Shown here in pieces: positions 38,429 through 49,384 of a stretch of 64,000 nt of DNA (its first letter is position 1; each line of letters begins with the position of its first letter). This stretch comes from Emydura subglobosa. Lineage: Eukaryota; Chordata; Testudines; Chelidae. The stretch spans positions 30,983,563 to 31,047,562 of the forward strand of contig ML679962.1 in NCBI GenBank assembly GCA_007922225.1. Direction: 5' to 3'. The translations under genes were made by a program, and so were the position numbers. Below the pieces are notes generated by a model, which searched no databases, was not told the DNA's origin, and was given only the letters and a program-made list of their open reading frames with translations.

Positions 38429-38549
38429 CTTATAGGGTTCCCCAAAGAGATTAAAACCTGAAGCAAAGAGATCTTCATCTTGCTGGACTTCTTGATTTCT
38501 TCGCTCCCATTCTTTCCTTTTAAGTGCACTCCGGTCTTGTTCATAGTGA
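38429..38549 (-). CDS. AFF2: AFF2 exon 2
   Basis: Exon of 121 bp: one base completing a codon split with exon 1, then 40 codons from [20 protein letters not shown] through [15 protein letters not shown]. The acceptor is a long pyrimidine tract ending in ctttttcag|T, and the donor is AAG|GTAAAT. The leading T fits a Cys codon begun in exon 1 (mammalian AFF2 has Cys before HYEQ). The exon ends in phase 0 and so joins exon 3 exactly, giving ...EPYK-TNKGD.... The basic [10 protein letters not shown] segment and the LFGEPYK motif are hallmarks of the AF4/FMR2 N-terminal homology region. In AFF4 the corresponding residues begin the extended segment that lies on cyclin T1 of P-TEFb, so recruitment of the kinase is the likely role here; that transfer to AFF2 is inference. 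The paralogue call rests on EQDRSALK and EVQQ plus exon 3. Confidence 0.95.
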
Positions 38550-39126
38550 CTGAAAAAGAGAATAAGACAAAGAGACAACCAGTTATGTCCCTCATAAGTT
38601 AGTTAAACATTCATTGTTACCAATATTAGGAACAAAACACCAGACACTGTGCGATTCAAGCTGACAAATTTGAAAGAGAGTAAAAATCATCCAACAGTTT
38701 TCCCAACTGTAAATTTGGGATCATAATACTGTACTAAATAGAACTATTTAGACGTTCAGATATCACAGAGTTTGTTCCAAACAGAAAGCCCAGCATACAC
38801 ACCTAAACACACTTAAAATCTGCCTTCACTAAACTAGGACTTCTCCACAGGAGAAGTAGACCGCATCATGGAATAAGACATCCAACTACCCTAGAAGAAC
38901 CTGTTTCAGTACCACCTCACACTAGAACCCATAAAGGGTATCATCAAAGAGTTGCTACTCAGAGTCAGATCTGATGGGGATCACATCCTGAGAGAAATCT
39001 TTCCCCACCCCCTCTCTTCTTGCTTTCACACAACCCCCCAGCTTCGCCAGTCACCATCAGAAGCAAGCTCCCCACAGTCCAAGATACAGCAACTCAAAGT
39101 GGCACCAGACCCTGCCAGAACAGCAG

Positions 39127-39414
39127 ATGCAAAACCTGTTGACTGCTACAATGATCTATATCCTTCACACCACACCTTTCAAGATGCATGTCTTCTACAC
39201 ATGCCTATCACAACATGTGGTGTACCTCATCCAGTGCAGCAAATGCCCCAACAATAACTCTGTGAGTGACCCCAGACATGAACTAAGCTTTCGAATGAAC
39301 TCTCACAGAAAAAAGATAAAAGCGATCACTCCATATCTGACCTCTGAGTCCTGGTCTTCAAAGGAAACCTGCACACCACCTCCAAAAGATAAGCTTGGAA
39401 ATGTAAATCCCTAA
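39127..39414 (+). pseudogene. GIY-YIG endonuclease remnant of Penelope-like element
   Basis: Open frame of 95 codons containing MHVFYTCLSQHVVYLIQCSK followed by CPNNNS. The first GIY-YIG strand (VVYLIQC) is retained, but the expected second motif (YVGET) reads SVSDPRHE, so the active site is gone. The stretch RMNSHRKKI holds the place of the catalytic Arg helix. It appears open by chance after decay; expression is not suggested. Confidence 0.6.
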
Positions 39415-39611
39415 CTCTGCTGGACACTAAAAACCATGGACTTAATAAAGAAACCAGATTTATGGCTCATTACAAAAATTTGTAACACACCCTACTGGCT
39501 GCTAACCCTTTATTGCCTGCTTCATTTTAAGTGGTTCTCATATGTGAACCTCTTATGCTTAACAATCTCTCCCAGCTTGTATCTAGTTTAGACACCCTGG
39601 TTTCCTTCTCC

Positions 39612-39651
39612 AGACCTGAAGAAGAACTTTGCAAAGCTGGAAATCTTGTCC
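39612..39651 (+). ncRNA. Hammerhead-ribozyme-like motif in Penelope-like tail (degenerate)
   Basis: 40 nt in the order AGAC (39612-39615), CTGAAGA core (39616-39622), 17 nt that can only partly fold as stem II (CTTTGCAAAG inside), GAAA (39640-39643), TCT-T, then GTCC (39648-39651), which can pair with AGAC except at one position. Penelope-like elements are known to carry minimal hammerhead ribozymes. This copy has a weak stem II and a changed stem III half, so it is probably inactive. Confidence 0.45.
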
Positions 39652-40074
39652 CTTCAACCAACCAAAGTTGTTCCAATAAAGGATATTACCTCACCTATCA
39701 TGTCTCTAAACAGAACTAGACATTCTAAAATTAAAAAAACACACACAATCTGCCATTTCCAGATGGTGCTTTCTGCCGGAAAAATTTCAATACAACTCTG
39801 TCTATAAGTGTTCATGTATAAATATGTGGGCACATAGTATGCATATGTGTCTATGTCTGCGTCCGCGCGCACACACGCCCCTAAATGGAGAAGGCAACTA
39901 TGGAGTCAACCAGGCACAATGACATCTTCAAGCCCCTTTACTGTGTAACATTCACCTACATCACAATATTTCTACTGCAGCCGAGTGTGATTCAGAACAA
40001 CTATTTCAGTCTCGCATACTTGTTAACATTTATGTAATGTTTGGTAGTGGGCATAGATGGGTTGGCCACTCATG

Positions 40075-40385
40075 CATTCTCAGAATACTGGATATTCCAG
40101 TACTTCCTGAAATGGTGTGGCCCCACCCTGGTGGGATGACCCCGCCCCTGCCAGTGTGACCTCGTATGCATGATGCGTACAAGATCGTGCTGCACAAAGG
40201 ACGACATTTTGAAGAGCGCACCACTCCGCCTCCACTGGCATGACCTCACATGCGTGGTGTGCGCAATACCACACTGTTGGGGCACAGCAGCTTGCTCTTC
40301 AAAATGGTGTGCCCAGTATGATACCAGACAAAACCACGTCTGGTTTTGTTTCAATACCGGACCGGGTCCAAACTGCCCATAAAGA
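40075..40385. repeat. GC-rich interspersed repeat with internal duplication
   Basis: The left end has a tggatattcca palindrome. Inside, a unit near 40155-40235 (gtgtgacctcgtatgcatga, then attttgaagagcgcacca) recurs in altered form near 40238-40310 (gcatgacctcacatgcgtgg, then gctcttcaaaatgg partly inverted). The right end has accggaccggg. It resembles turtle non-autonomous DNA elements; the class is not certain. Confidence 0.4.
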
Positions 40386-42392
40386 GGACTGTCTGGCTTA
40401 AAATGAGGGAATGGCCTGCCCAGGGGTGCTTAAAAACGTTTCATGTATTGCTGTTCCAGAGAGGAAGGACTTTCGGTTAGTTGACTTTAGCGGCAGATAA
40501 TTCTGCACACAAGCAAACAAACAGAAAAGGTCTATTGCCTCAGAGTAGTGATAGCAAGATGTCAGTTATCTTTACGTCAGCTCACTTTGTGCACCTGCCA
40601 GACCTAGATGACAAGCTGAGAGATCACATTTACGTCTCTTATGAACAGGATTGAAGTACTTTGGTCTCTTGTCTTTGCAAACTACTTCCTGCTCCTCTGA
40701 GGGAAAAGATGTAATTAAAACACTGAAGAGGGGGGAAAAAAAGAAGAGAAGAGATGCGTGTTTCAACTTGCATTGACAAGCATTGACATGTGACAAGCAT
40801 TAAGGGACACTTCCATGCTTTCAACCCATATTTGATTTGTTATAAGGTTTTTGGCTCTATTTTGTGTCAGTTAATTGGCTACAAATTCCAGATGACAATT
40901 TGAATAGCAGATTGAGTATGCACACTTTTATCTCTTGTAAAAATATTTGCCTGCTAGATTTTATATATGTGTGCATGCACCTCTTCGCGCGTGTACATAC
41001 ACGAATATAACAGAGAATAGTGAATTCTCATATCCTGGTGAGAATGAATTTAATCTCCATACAGCCTACTGCACTTGGAAGATAACCAAATATCTATAAC
41101 TTTTGCCTTTTTAGCTCAGCATGATGTTGTATTGGAAGCTTCACATGGAGAGATATAATGAGGAATGAACTGCACAGTGATGAGGCTTTGACAGAGTATA
41201 AAATCACTGATTTCTGAGTGAAACCACAATTACTAATTTGAAGCATCAGCTAATTAAAACCACAGCTATGTATTTAGCCTCTTGTTATACCTACTGCAGT
41301 TTATAATTATGAGGACCTCTTTATCTACTCAATTAAAGTTCTTATGATTCAGGCAGGTTGTGTTTGAACCTGCAACATCTACAGAGACTGCAGGAAAGCA
41401 TATGTCTACCTCCTGATGATTCCATGTATCCTTAGACTTGCATACTTGTTTTCATACAGGGAGGGGAAAAAAAAAAGACAGACTGACTAATGCAGGTATA
41501 TGAATTAATAATTGGTTTAAGCAATTCAAGATCATTCATGCTTGGAGTGAATAGGATTGAGTGTAGTTTATTAACAGAATGTAAAGCCACCTAAGTATAT
41601 GAAGCTGAATTAAACTAGATTTTCATTGCCATTTCCCATTTTCAGGTTGGAAACACACAAGTAGTTATGTTTTATGTAGTTAGTTTTACAACACATTCTG
41701 CAACAATGATATCACTACCTTGGAAACATTTGCTAGTGTAAAGTTATAGTACATGGGATGACTGGATTCAGTGCTGCTATTGCATACTTCCAGAAATTAT
41801 AAGCATTATTTTATTATTTATTGAGGAAAAATAAAGTAAATTAAATTACTATGCCAAAGCCACTTACCATATTATTATTACTAACTACAATCTAGATTGC
41901 AACAGACTGACTATACATCCACCCAGAGTCATAACCGGAGGAAAGAATCCTCATTGCACCCCTTTATGGGCTATCTGGACCCTGGGCCCACACATGTGGA
42001 AGTAAGTGGGTGTTATACATTTGCTGCTGTCCTCTCTGGGGCAAACGGGTGGATATAGGGTGGAGTCTTGGTTCCCCTCCTCTCCATGATCACCTTGGAG
42101 AAATGTAGCTGAATCGGTGGAGGTGGGGGTGGGGAGGAGGGTATTATAATTTTCTACTTGTATAGATCAGTTGGATATTTCTACTCCATATGCACCCCCA
42201 AAGCACGGAGGGAACAGTGCCTTAGAAAAGTGCTGCTAAGACTTAGTTGTCTCCTCTGGTAATGCATTTCACATATCAACCCACTCAGGGCTCACAATAT
42301 AGTATTAGAACTACATCTTGCTCACCTTACTCACAAAATGCATTTCTACTGACTTCAATAGCAAGTTTTGTCTAAGAATTGCAAGATTGGGT

Positions 42393-42490
42393 CATAAAAT
42401 CATAGAACCATAGGACTGGAAGGGACCTCGAGACATCTTCTAGTCCAGTCCACTGCACTCAAGGCAGGACTAAGTATTACCAGGAGTGTA
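42393..42490 (-). mobile_element. CR1 3'-end fragment
   Basis: Reading leftwards, the sequence gives the typical CR1 3' end: 'gactagaagatgtctcgagg' followed by 'tcccttccagtcctatggtt' and an octamer-like ctatgatt tail near 42393. Only the last 100 bp or so are present, as expected of a 5'-truncated insertion. Confidence 0.8.
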
Positions 42491-44492
42491 CTGTTTCCTT
42501 TTGCAAATCTTTATGACACTATGGGCCCAATCTTTGTCCATATATGTCCTCTGCGAGACTTACCACTGAAGTAAATGGCAGCAGGATGAGACCCCAAGAG
42601 TAACACTTATTTATGAGAAAAATCCCATCAAAATCATTGGTGCTGAAAACTCAAGTAAAATGCTTTATTTGTATGACAGGGGTTGCACTATCAGGATTTG
42701 ACAGGCTTACAAATGACAGCAACCCCAGCATTTTAAGACTATTTAGTTCATACATTTTATGAATCTCAGTAAAATGGTTTACTCTACTTGATGGTGGCTG
42801 TTACTAAATTACTAAGGCAAAATGATGAAACAGCGTTAATTTAACCTGGCACAATTTCTTCAAAATTAATTAACTTTAATTAATATAGTATTTACTATAT
42901 TAACTATATATACAAAAGGTAAATAATTCAGTGCTTTTCTACCAAACATATTAAAATATTTCTCTTTTAGCAGATGTCCTCATGAAACCAGAAAAAAATA
43001 CATATTTAATTCACCCAAGAGACAAGCACAAGGCAGAAGCTAACTCCCGGGGGCGCTGGTGATGTTTACAAACTATTCCAATTGCGCTGTACATTTTATG
43101 ACATCAGAAGAACCTCAAGTGAATTGCTGTCTTCTACACCATTTGCAAATATCTATATTTATCACAAGTCCTGCAGTTCCAAGTACTATGTTATTAAAAA
43201 AAATAATTAAAGTTAACTTTGAATTCTCCACTCACACTATGACATAAAAGCCTCAAGTAAGTCCCAGCGTATAAAGCAGAAGTGGTTGCTTATCCATTTA
43301 GGTCAATGACTTATTTCTCTGCAAATTTATTACTGTTGCCAAAATACTCAGCACTGAGCTAACACTGCATTGCACATCAACTACAAAAAGCCACGTATTT
43401 AATTTTAAAATGTACACAGATTAGAACAAGAATGAAGCCATCCTTCCTCTTATCCAAAGAGTGACACTTTGATTGGATCTTAAGGTCATGGTGCACTGAG
43501 AACTGAGTAGGATGTTATCTTTGAACTCTCAATATAGCCTGATGACACCTTTTTATAGCTTTTCTCCTATAGGCTTTTTCTTTTTTTTTAAACTAGTGCT
43601 CTAGGAAACATCTCTACACGATTGTTGAGCGAACGTGTCAAAAGAAAGTACTTGTAATGCTCTACTGTAGCAAACTCGCATAAAAGAACTGCATTTGACT
43701 CGTATGCCACAAGCAATGTCACAGCTTCCTTACTCTATCTGCACCAGTCTTAGGAAAACTTGGTGAGCTCTGTTTTAGAGTCCTGAGGTTTCAGATATCA
43801 CCTCAGTAGTAGACTCTTTTCAGATGCTAAAATAAGGGAGTTAGAAGAGAACTTCTCAGCCAAAGGCCCAGTATTTTGAGTAAATCAGGACTTAGATACA
43901 CCTGCTGCTGATAATGAGAATACTTAAATTTATACATACACTATTTTTATTATTCATTTGATTATAGATTTTTATTGACTAGATTTTCTATTAATTAGGA
44001 TTGATACTTGAACTGGAATAAACAGGTTCAAACAGATTTGAGACATGTTCCTTCCCAAAAAGCTTACAAACTAAGGTAGGCAAAACAATCCAATGACACA
44101 AAAGTCTAAGTAAGGGCAGGTATGGCTATATTATTAGTGAGGAGCAAAAGGTAGGATGGATTCCTGGAAGAAACAAGTTATAAAAAGTTACATGAAAGGC
44201 ACAGACAAGATTGCAAGGATGGATTTGTCCAACAGGAAATGGGAGGCTATTCCAAGCTTTGGGATAGCAAGAATGAAGACATGAAGTTAGAAATGGGAAA
44301 AAGTGGAAAAAGTCTGGGGGAGCATAAAGGGAGAGAAAAAAAGAGGAGGACACAATGGGAAGAAAGAGAGGATATGTGACGTTACCTAGGGTCTAGAAGG
44401 TGAGACAGAGCTTGAATTCAACACAGTAATGAAAAGGAACTCAGTGAAAGGTTCAAGGAAGAACAAGAGGCGATCTGAGAAACATAATAAAA

Positions 44493-44577
44493 TGGGCCAG
44501 ATGCTCAGCTGGTGTAAATTGACAAAGCTTCATTGAAATTAATGAAGCTCCATCAACTTACATCTCCTCTGGCCCAA
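44493..44577. repeat. Short palindromic unit (tttacacc variant)
   Basis: The left arm tgggccagatgctcagctgg, with agcttcattgaaatt, is mirrored by aatgaagctccatcaactta and cctctggccca. It is the best-preserved fold-back of this family in the window. Confidence 0.6.
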
Positions 44578-44667
44578 CAATTTTAGCCACAGCATTTTGG
44601 GAAGACGTGAGTAGTGGCTGAGAGGGGAAGTTACAAAATCAAGGCAAAAGATGTCAAAGTTCTGATA

Positions 44668-44750
44668 AAGGTTTTAGTATTGGGGGTGGAGAGTAAAGGA
44701 TGGATTTTGATGATCCATTCTTTACTGTCCACCTCCAATACTAAAACCTT
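44668..44750. repeat. Near-perfect 38-bp inverted repeat (hairpin)
   Basis: The left arm (44668-44705) starts aaggttttagtattgg and the right arm (44713-44750) ends ccaatactaaaacctt. 35 of 38 positions are complementary, and two of the three others are G-U pairs if the plus strand is transcribed. The loop is 7 nt. Confidence 0.9.
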
Positions 44751-45868
44751 CATCCAATGTGAATTAACAAGACAGTGGATTTGGAGGAAGGTAGAAAGAA
44801 GTGAGAGAAAGGACAGACAAAAAGCTTTGGCGATGGAAAAGATAGTGCACGTTATCAGTTGTGAAAATGAAAGGAGGTGACAGTGAAAGTTCTGGAGAAA
44901 GTGAAGAACCTGTTTTTTGAGAGAGAAACAGAGAAAATGATTGAGTTGGAGCAGGATGGCTAGAAAGGAGATGTCTAAGAGCCAGATGAAATGGCATTAG
45001 GGCAGGAGGTAGGAGTTGAGATACCATGAGAGGGATTCGTTGGCAGAGAGGTGGTAGCTGAAGCTATGGAAGTAGATGAGGTCTCTCAAAGTGGGGATTA
45101 GAAGGAGAATGGGAGGAACATGAAGAAAAGACACTGAGGGACATCAACAGACAGGAGAAGAGGGAAAGTCAAAGAGTCAAAAAAGGGTGCCATTGAGAAA
45201 GAGAGAAAGCAGAAGATCAACTGTCAAATGCAGCAGAGTGATCAAGAATCAGAAGAGAGGAGTATTACTTTGACTTAGCAAGGGAGAAGCCATAGAGAGC
45301 TTGGTGAGAACAGAAGTCAGATTTGGAAAGGATCAAGGAGAGAGCTGCAGGAGGGAAGTCTCGTCAACAGCCATAGACTGCACACTCAGGGATATCTGAA
45401 TGGTGTTGCAAAATTACCCAGTTTATTATCTATTACACAGTAAGCAGTTGCCATTTCTCTTTATTCAAAATAATACCCAAGTTTGAAAAGACACACTTCA
45501 ACTATTTAGCATCTGTCCATTATAATTCTTCATCAGTTTTTCATTCTACTTTAAAAATACTGTGTACTCCTAAATGACGAAAGAATTTATTTGAACAAAA
45601 TACTTGTCTTCTGTGGAAACCAGAAGTAAACAAACGGTTTCCAAAACAAGGCATTAAGAACTGTGAATATAATTGTGCAATTTAAATAATGGAAGTTCTT
45701 GTCCAAAGTTGCTGCTTCCTAATTCTGTCCTTAGGCTGCCTTCATACCGTGCTTGCTTAGTTTTGATTGGACATTATGGAGGTTGTTGATGTAGGCTTAA
45801 AACTTGATCTTCCTTGAAAACTGACTCATAAATGAATGTAGGGTTTACCTTACAACGTGCTTAGCACT

Positions 45869-45965
45869 CTGGCCCCAATCCATCAAAACATTTAAGTATG
45901 TGCTTAACTTTGTGCACGTGAGTAGTGCAACTAAAGTCAACAAGACTATGCATAAGAGCTTTACT
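45869..45965. repeat. Short repeat (taagtatgtgcttaact type)
   Basis: ctggccccaatccatcaaaa and tttaagtatgtgcttaactt with gtgcacgtgagtagtgcaac are the left arm and centre; the right arm is decayed. Confidence 0.5.
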
Positions 45966-48177
45966 GGACTGAAGCCAGTGCACTGGTAGTCTGTTTTTAG
46001 GGTAAATAAAAAAATATAAAACAAACAACTTTAAGGCACCGAGGGTAGGTTCTCCCCTCTCCCAGTGTCTTGATTGGGCAAATCCTGATTTACACCAGAG
46101 TAAATGAAAATCAGGCACAGGGTCTTTATTTTCAGTGCAGTTTTGGCATGAACACTGGACTAGGGAAATGGATTCAGTAAATAAGGTGATTACAAAAGCC
46201 AGACTTTTTAAAAGAAATTGTTTAGCTAAATACTCCTTCCTTACACATGGAAGACTTTTACTGCACTGTAAAACAAATATTTCACAATATTACATTTAAA
46301 AGTAGCAAAGCTCTACCTCCTCTGACAATCACCATCACTCTGATGACTTTAAATTACATTGTCTTGCTAATCTTACTACTTAGAACAGATCAATCAGGCC
46401 ACACTAGAGCATGCTACTTAATTAAATGAAACAATTTATCACATATCTTTCACATTTAAACATTTCCTTTAATGCTGCAGTTTTTGAAGAATGACCAACT
46501 CTTTTAAAAAAAAAGGATCACAATGTACCTATCACTGAACTTCAAGATCAATGAAGTTTGGTTTTTTTTCAAATGTTAGAATATTCTATCTCTGATGTTC
46601 AACAGTTATATAGAGAAATCCTTAAGATGCTCATTGGTTATCTCTTAATAATTTGCATTAAAAACAATGTCATTCACTGTGGCATATTTGATACAAAATA
46701 CCTGAGATTAGATTCTCTATACAGAATAACCCCCAAGAGACCCATAGGCAATTTATGGAAATTTAAGCCTTGAGGTTAAAGGCATAGCTTATATTTGTCA
46801 CATTGTTCTTTGTTTTCTTAAGCACGTAGAAAGTTTTATTTTAGTTCAGTTTATGCCCATTTCAATACTATGTCGCTTCAAACCTTTCCTCAACATGAAT
46901 TTGGGAGGAACGAATCCTGGTACCTTTATAGGAAAGAATGGGTAGCAGAGATAAGGTCCTGAATGGCAAAGAGTATAAAGAAGAGATGATGTTTCAAAGG
47001 GGAACGTTTATTGTTTCCTGTATCATAGCACATTGTCTCTCGATATGATTAGTTATCAGTCTGAGTTATCAAAAACTAGTCTGAAATAAAGCACTTACGC
47101 AGTTATGCTTCATTGATGTCAGCTAGGGGAGCATGAAAATCTCCATGAAGTTGGGTAATTGATGTGTAAATCAGAGCTCAATCACTCCGTAATAGAAATG
47201 GTCCCACTGAAAATATGGTTGTTGAACACTATTGCACAGGGGTGAAAAAATGAATGGAGTCAAGATAAGACGTATTTATTAAAAATGATAATAACTGGCA
47301 ATTTGCACAATTTTCTCTTCAAGAGAGAAGGGCTGTCAGAAATATTTATATGCAAGCTACGGACCAATATATTCAGATATCCTTATTTGGCAATAATTAA
47401 CTGTTTCTCTTTTATTAAAATGCTTGGGGGCATCGTTATGGATATTTAAAAAGCAAATTAAAAGAACACATTCATCCTTTGAAAGGCGACACATGTAAAC
47501 GAAAGCAGTGATTGTAATTTGGTTAACAATGTGTGTTCAAGGTACATTTTGGATCGCTGTTATTATCCTCTTGTCATTTCACATTTGCTATATGGGAAGC
47601 AGCAAGGCAAAAATGGAAAAACACTTCAAGGCAAGAAAAAAAGGAAACCCAAGAAAAAACACAAAGGATTACAATATAAGTGCTACTGTGAAATTCATTA
47701 AGTGACAAGTATTCACTGAAATATTTGCTAAATATAACACTTTCTCAAGGTGCTGTATTTATCGCAGGATGTATCTGGTATTTAATAAATCGAATAAAAT
47801 CTAATAAAATAACATTAAACTAATATTATATATATAGTTTGTAAATTAATACATGTTAAAGCATCGATATAGACCTTCCCAGAAAGGTTCAATATCACAA
47901 TATTCTAGTTATTGCTTATCATACCACACTGGTAAACTGTAACAAATGTATATACACATGTGAAATTCACTAGTGAGTCTTGGCTCTAGATAAATTACAT
48001 ACAGGATAAAGGAGCTGGATTAGGAGGCTGTGTTAGAGGGGTAACCTGCTGTGATGGTAAGGGGACTCTGTCGCTGTGAGGGGGTGAGCTAAGGATGGAG
48101 TTTCAGCCCAAATTCTGAATTTCCTTGCTCTGTGAGTTAACAAAATGAGACTATTTCATTTTTCCAGTCACATTTTC

Positions 48178-48209
48178 TCTCTCTCTCTCTTTTTTTTTTT
48201 TTTTTTTTT
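48178..48209 (+). repeat. (CT)n poly-T tract
   Basis: CT dinucleotides pass into a long run of T. Confidence 0.9.
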
Positions 48210-49384
48210 AAAGTTCCACTCACATTTTTGGGATGTCAAGTTCCTTCAGAACTCACATTATGAAAATGAGCCATTAAGGCTTAGCCAAGGTCTACATTAT
48301 AATTCATATGCATTCAGAGAGTGTACATCCTAACAGCTTCGTAGCTGTCATTATACTTCAAATGCATATTAACAGCAGCATTCTATGCATTCATATATTA
48401 TGGATGCATAATATGGAATGTGTTTCATTGTGTTTTGTGTATTATCCTTAATTTACATTTACAGCAAACACCGTATGGTGCCATGACAGTATATACTTGT
48501 GAATGGATCAGCAATAGCATGTATCTGCATATTCCTGAGGCATAATGATCATTTGATGTAGTAAAAGATCTTCTGAAAAATAGTTGCAATTGATTTTTAA
48601 ATTTTGAAGATCTCAAAATTATTATTACAACATTTTTAAATACCCCTAAAGATTACTACATTTTATACATTAATGGCATTTTAAAAGATGAAAGATGTTT
48701 TAATGGTATGGGAACACACGGATGAAATTAGTAATTAAGTAGTATTTAACATACAAGGGATGTGTTGCTAAATATGAGATTAATACATTTTCAGAAATTT
48801 TCACTTGACTCCTACCAATATTTTTTCATAATTACGATAAGAGATTCTAATTAACACTGCTACTCAAAGTGCCACATACTTTTTTCATGATACTTTTTTT
48901 TAAAAAAAACACTCCTCCTCATTTTACTGGCATTTCATTGAATTAATGCCAGACAATCTGTAGCGAGCAGGACTTAAAGTGAGCTTTCTAATATAAAACA
49001 ATCATTGATGAACACATATTCTTGGAGCCAGATGAATCAGCAGACTCAAATGATGAAGTATTTTATCACAGAAGCACACCCTTCTACAGGTCCAATAAAT
49101 GCACTCATTTACTGACAGGTACCTCTACACATTTGAGCATATTCACGCATTGTGTGGCTTTGTAGCCACACATTCTTTATTTTACAATCTGTTCAAGAAC
49201 ACCACCACAGGTAAATTCACAATTTAATACGATTACTCTTCATTTCATTTGCCAGTTTTAGACTGAAGAAGAAATGTACAGAGGCCTTTGTAACAAGTGG
49301 ATGGATGCACATTAAGTCTGGCTATAACGAAAGGAGGACAGGTGACACTTGATATGGTTTTAAATCAGGCTGCAACTTTACGAT

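Larger units (their letters stand above)
38800..39722 (+). mobile_element. Penelope-like element, 3' part
   Basis: The plus strand contains degraded coding sequence of the Penelope C-terminal type. QHVVYLIQCSKCPNNNS corresponds to the start of a GIY-YIG endonuclease, and a piece reading SFRMNSHRKKI follows where YVGET-like and Arg motifs are expected. An upstream stretch (DPARTADAKPVDCYN) matches the Cys-containing linker of the family, with Cys residues lost. Downstream, about 39330-39480 holds the family's C-terminal block (ISDLxVLxKGNLHxTxK-like, broken by changes), and 39600-39722 is the non-coding tail ending 'ggatattacctcacctatca' and tgtctct. I recall this repeat as common in turtles. 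The left edge is approximate and the element is dead. Confidence 0.7.
44060..45380. repeat. Purine-rich interspersed repeat block
   Basis: From about 44165 the plus strand is strongly purine-biased (gagagaaagg-type runs) for over 1 kb. The left part (aaaaagcttacaaactaagg) and phrases such as gaacagaagtcagatttgga and aaggatcaaggagagagctg resemble a dispersed sauropsid repeat. Frames on both strands are biased by this composition and are not genes. It contains the hairpin at 44668-44750 and the palindromic unit at 44493. Confidence 0.4.

Noticed and set aside
38952..39414. Overlapping 101- and 95-codon frames as host genes
   Set aside because: They are fragments of a Penelope-like element with the GIY-YIG site destroyed.
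44614..45027. 88- and 87-codon frames on opposite strands
   Set aside because: Both arise from the purine/pyrimidine bias of a repeat block and contain no family motif.
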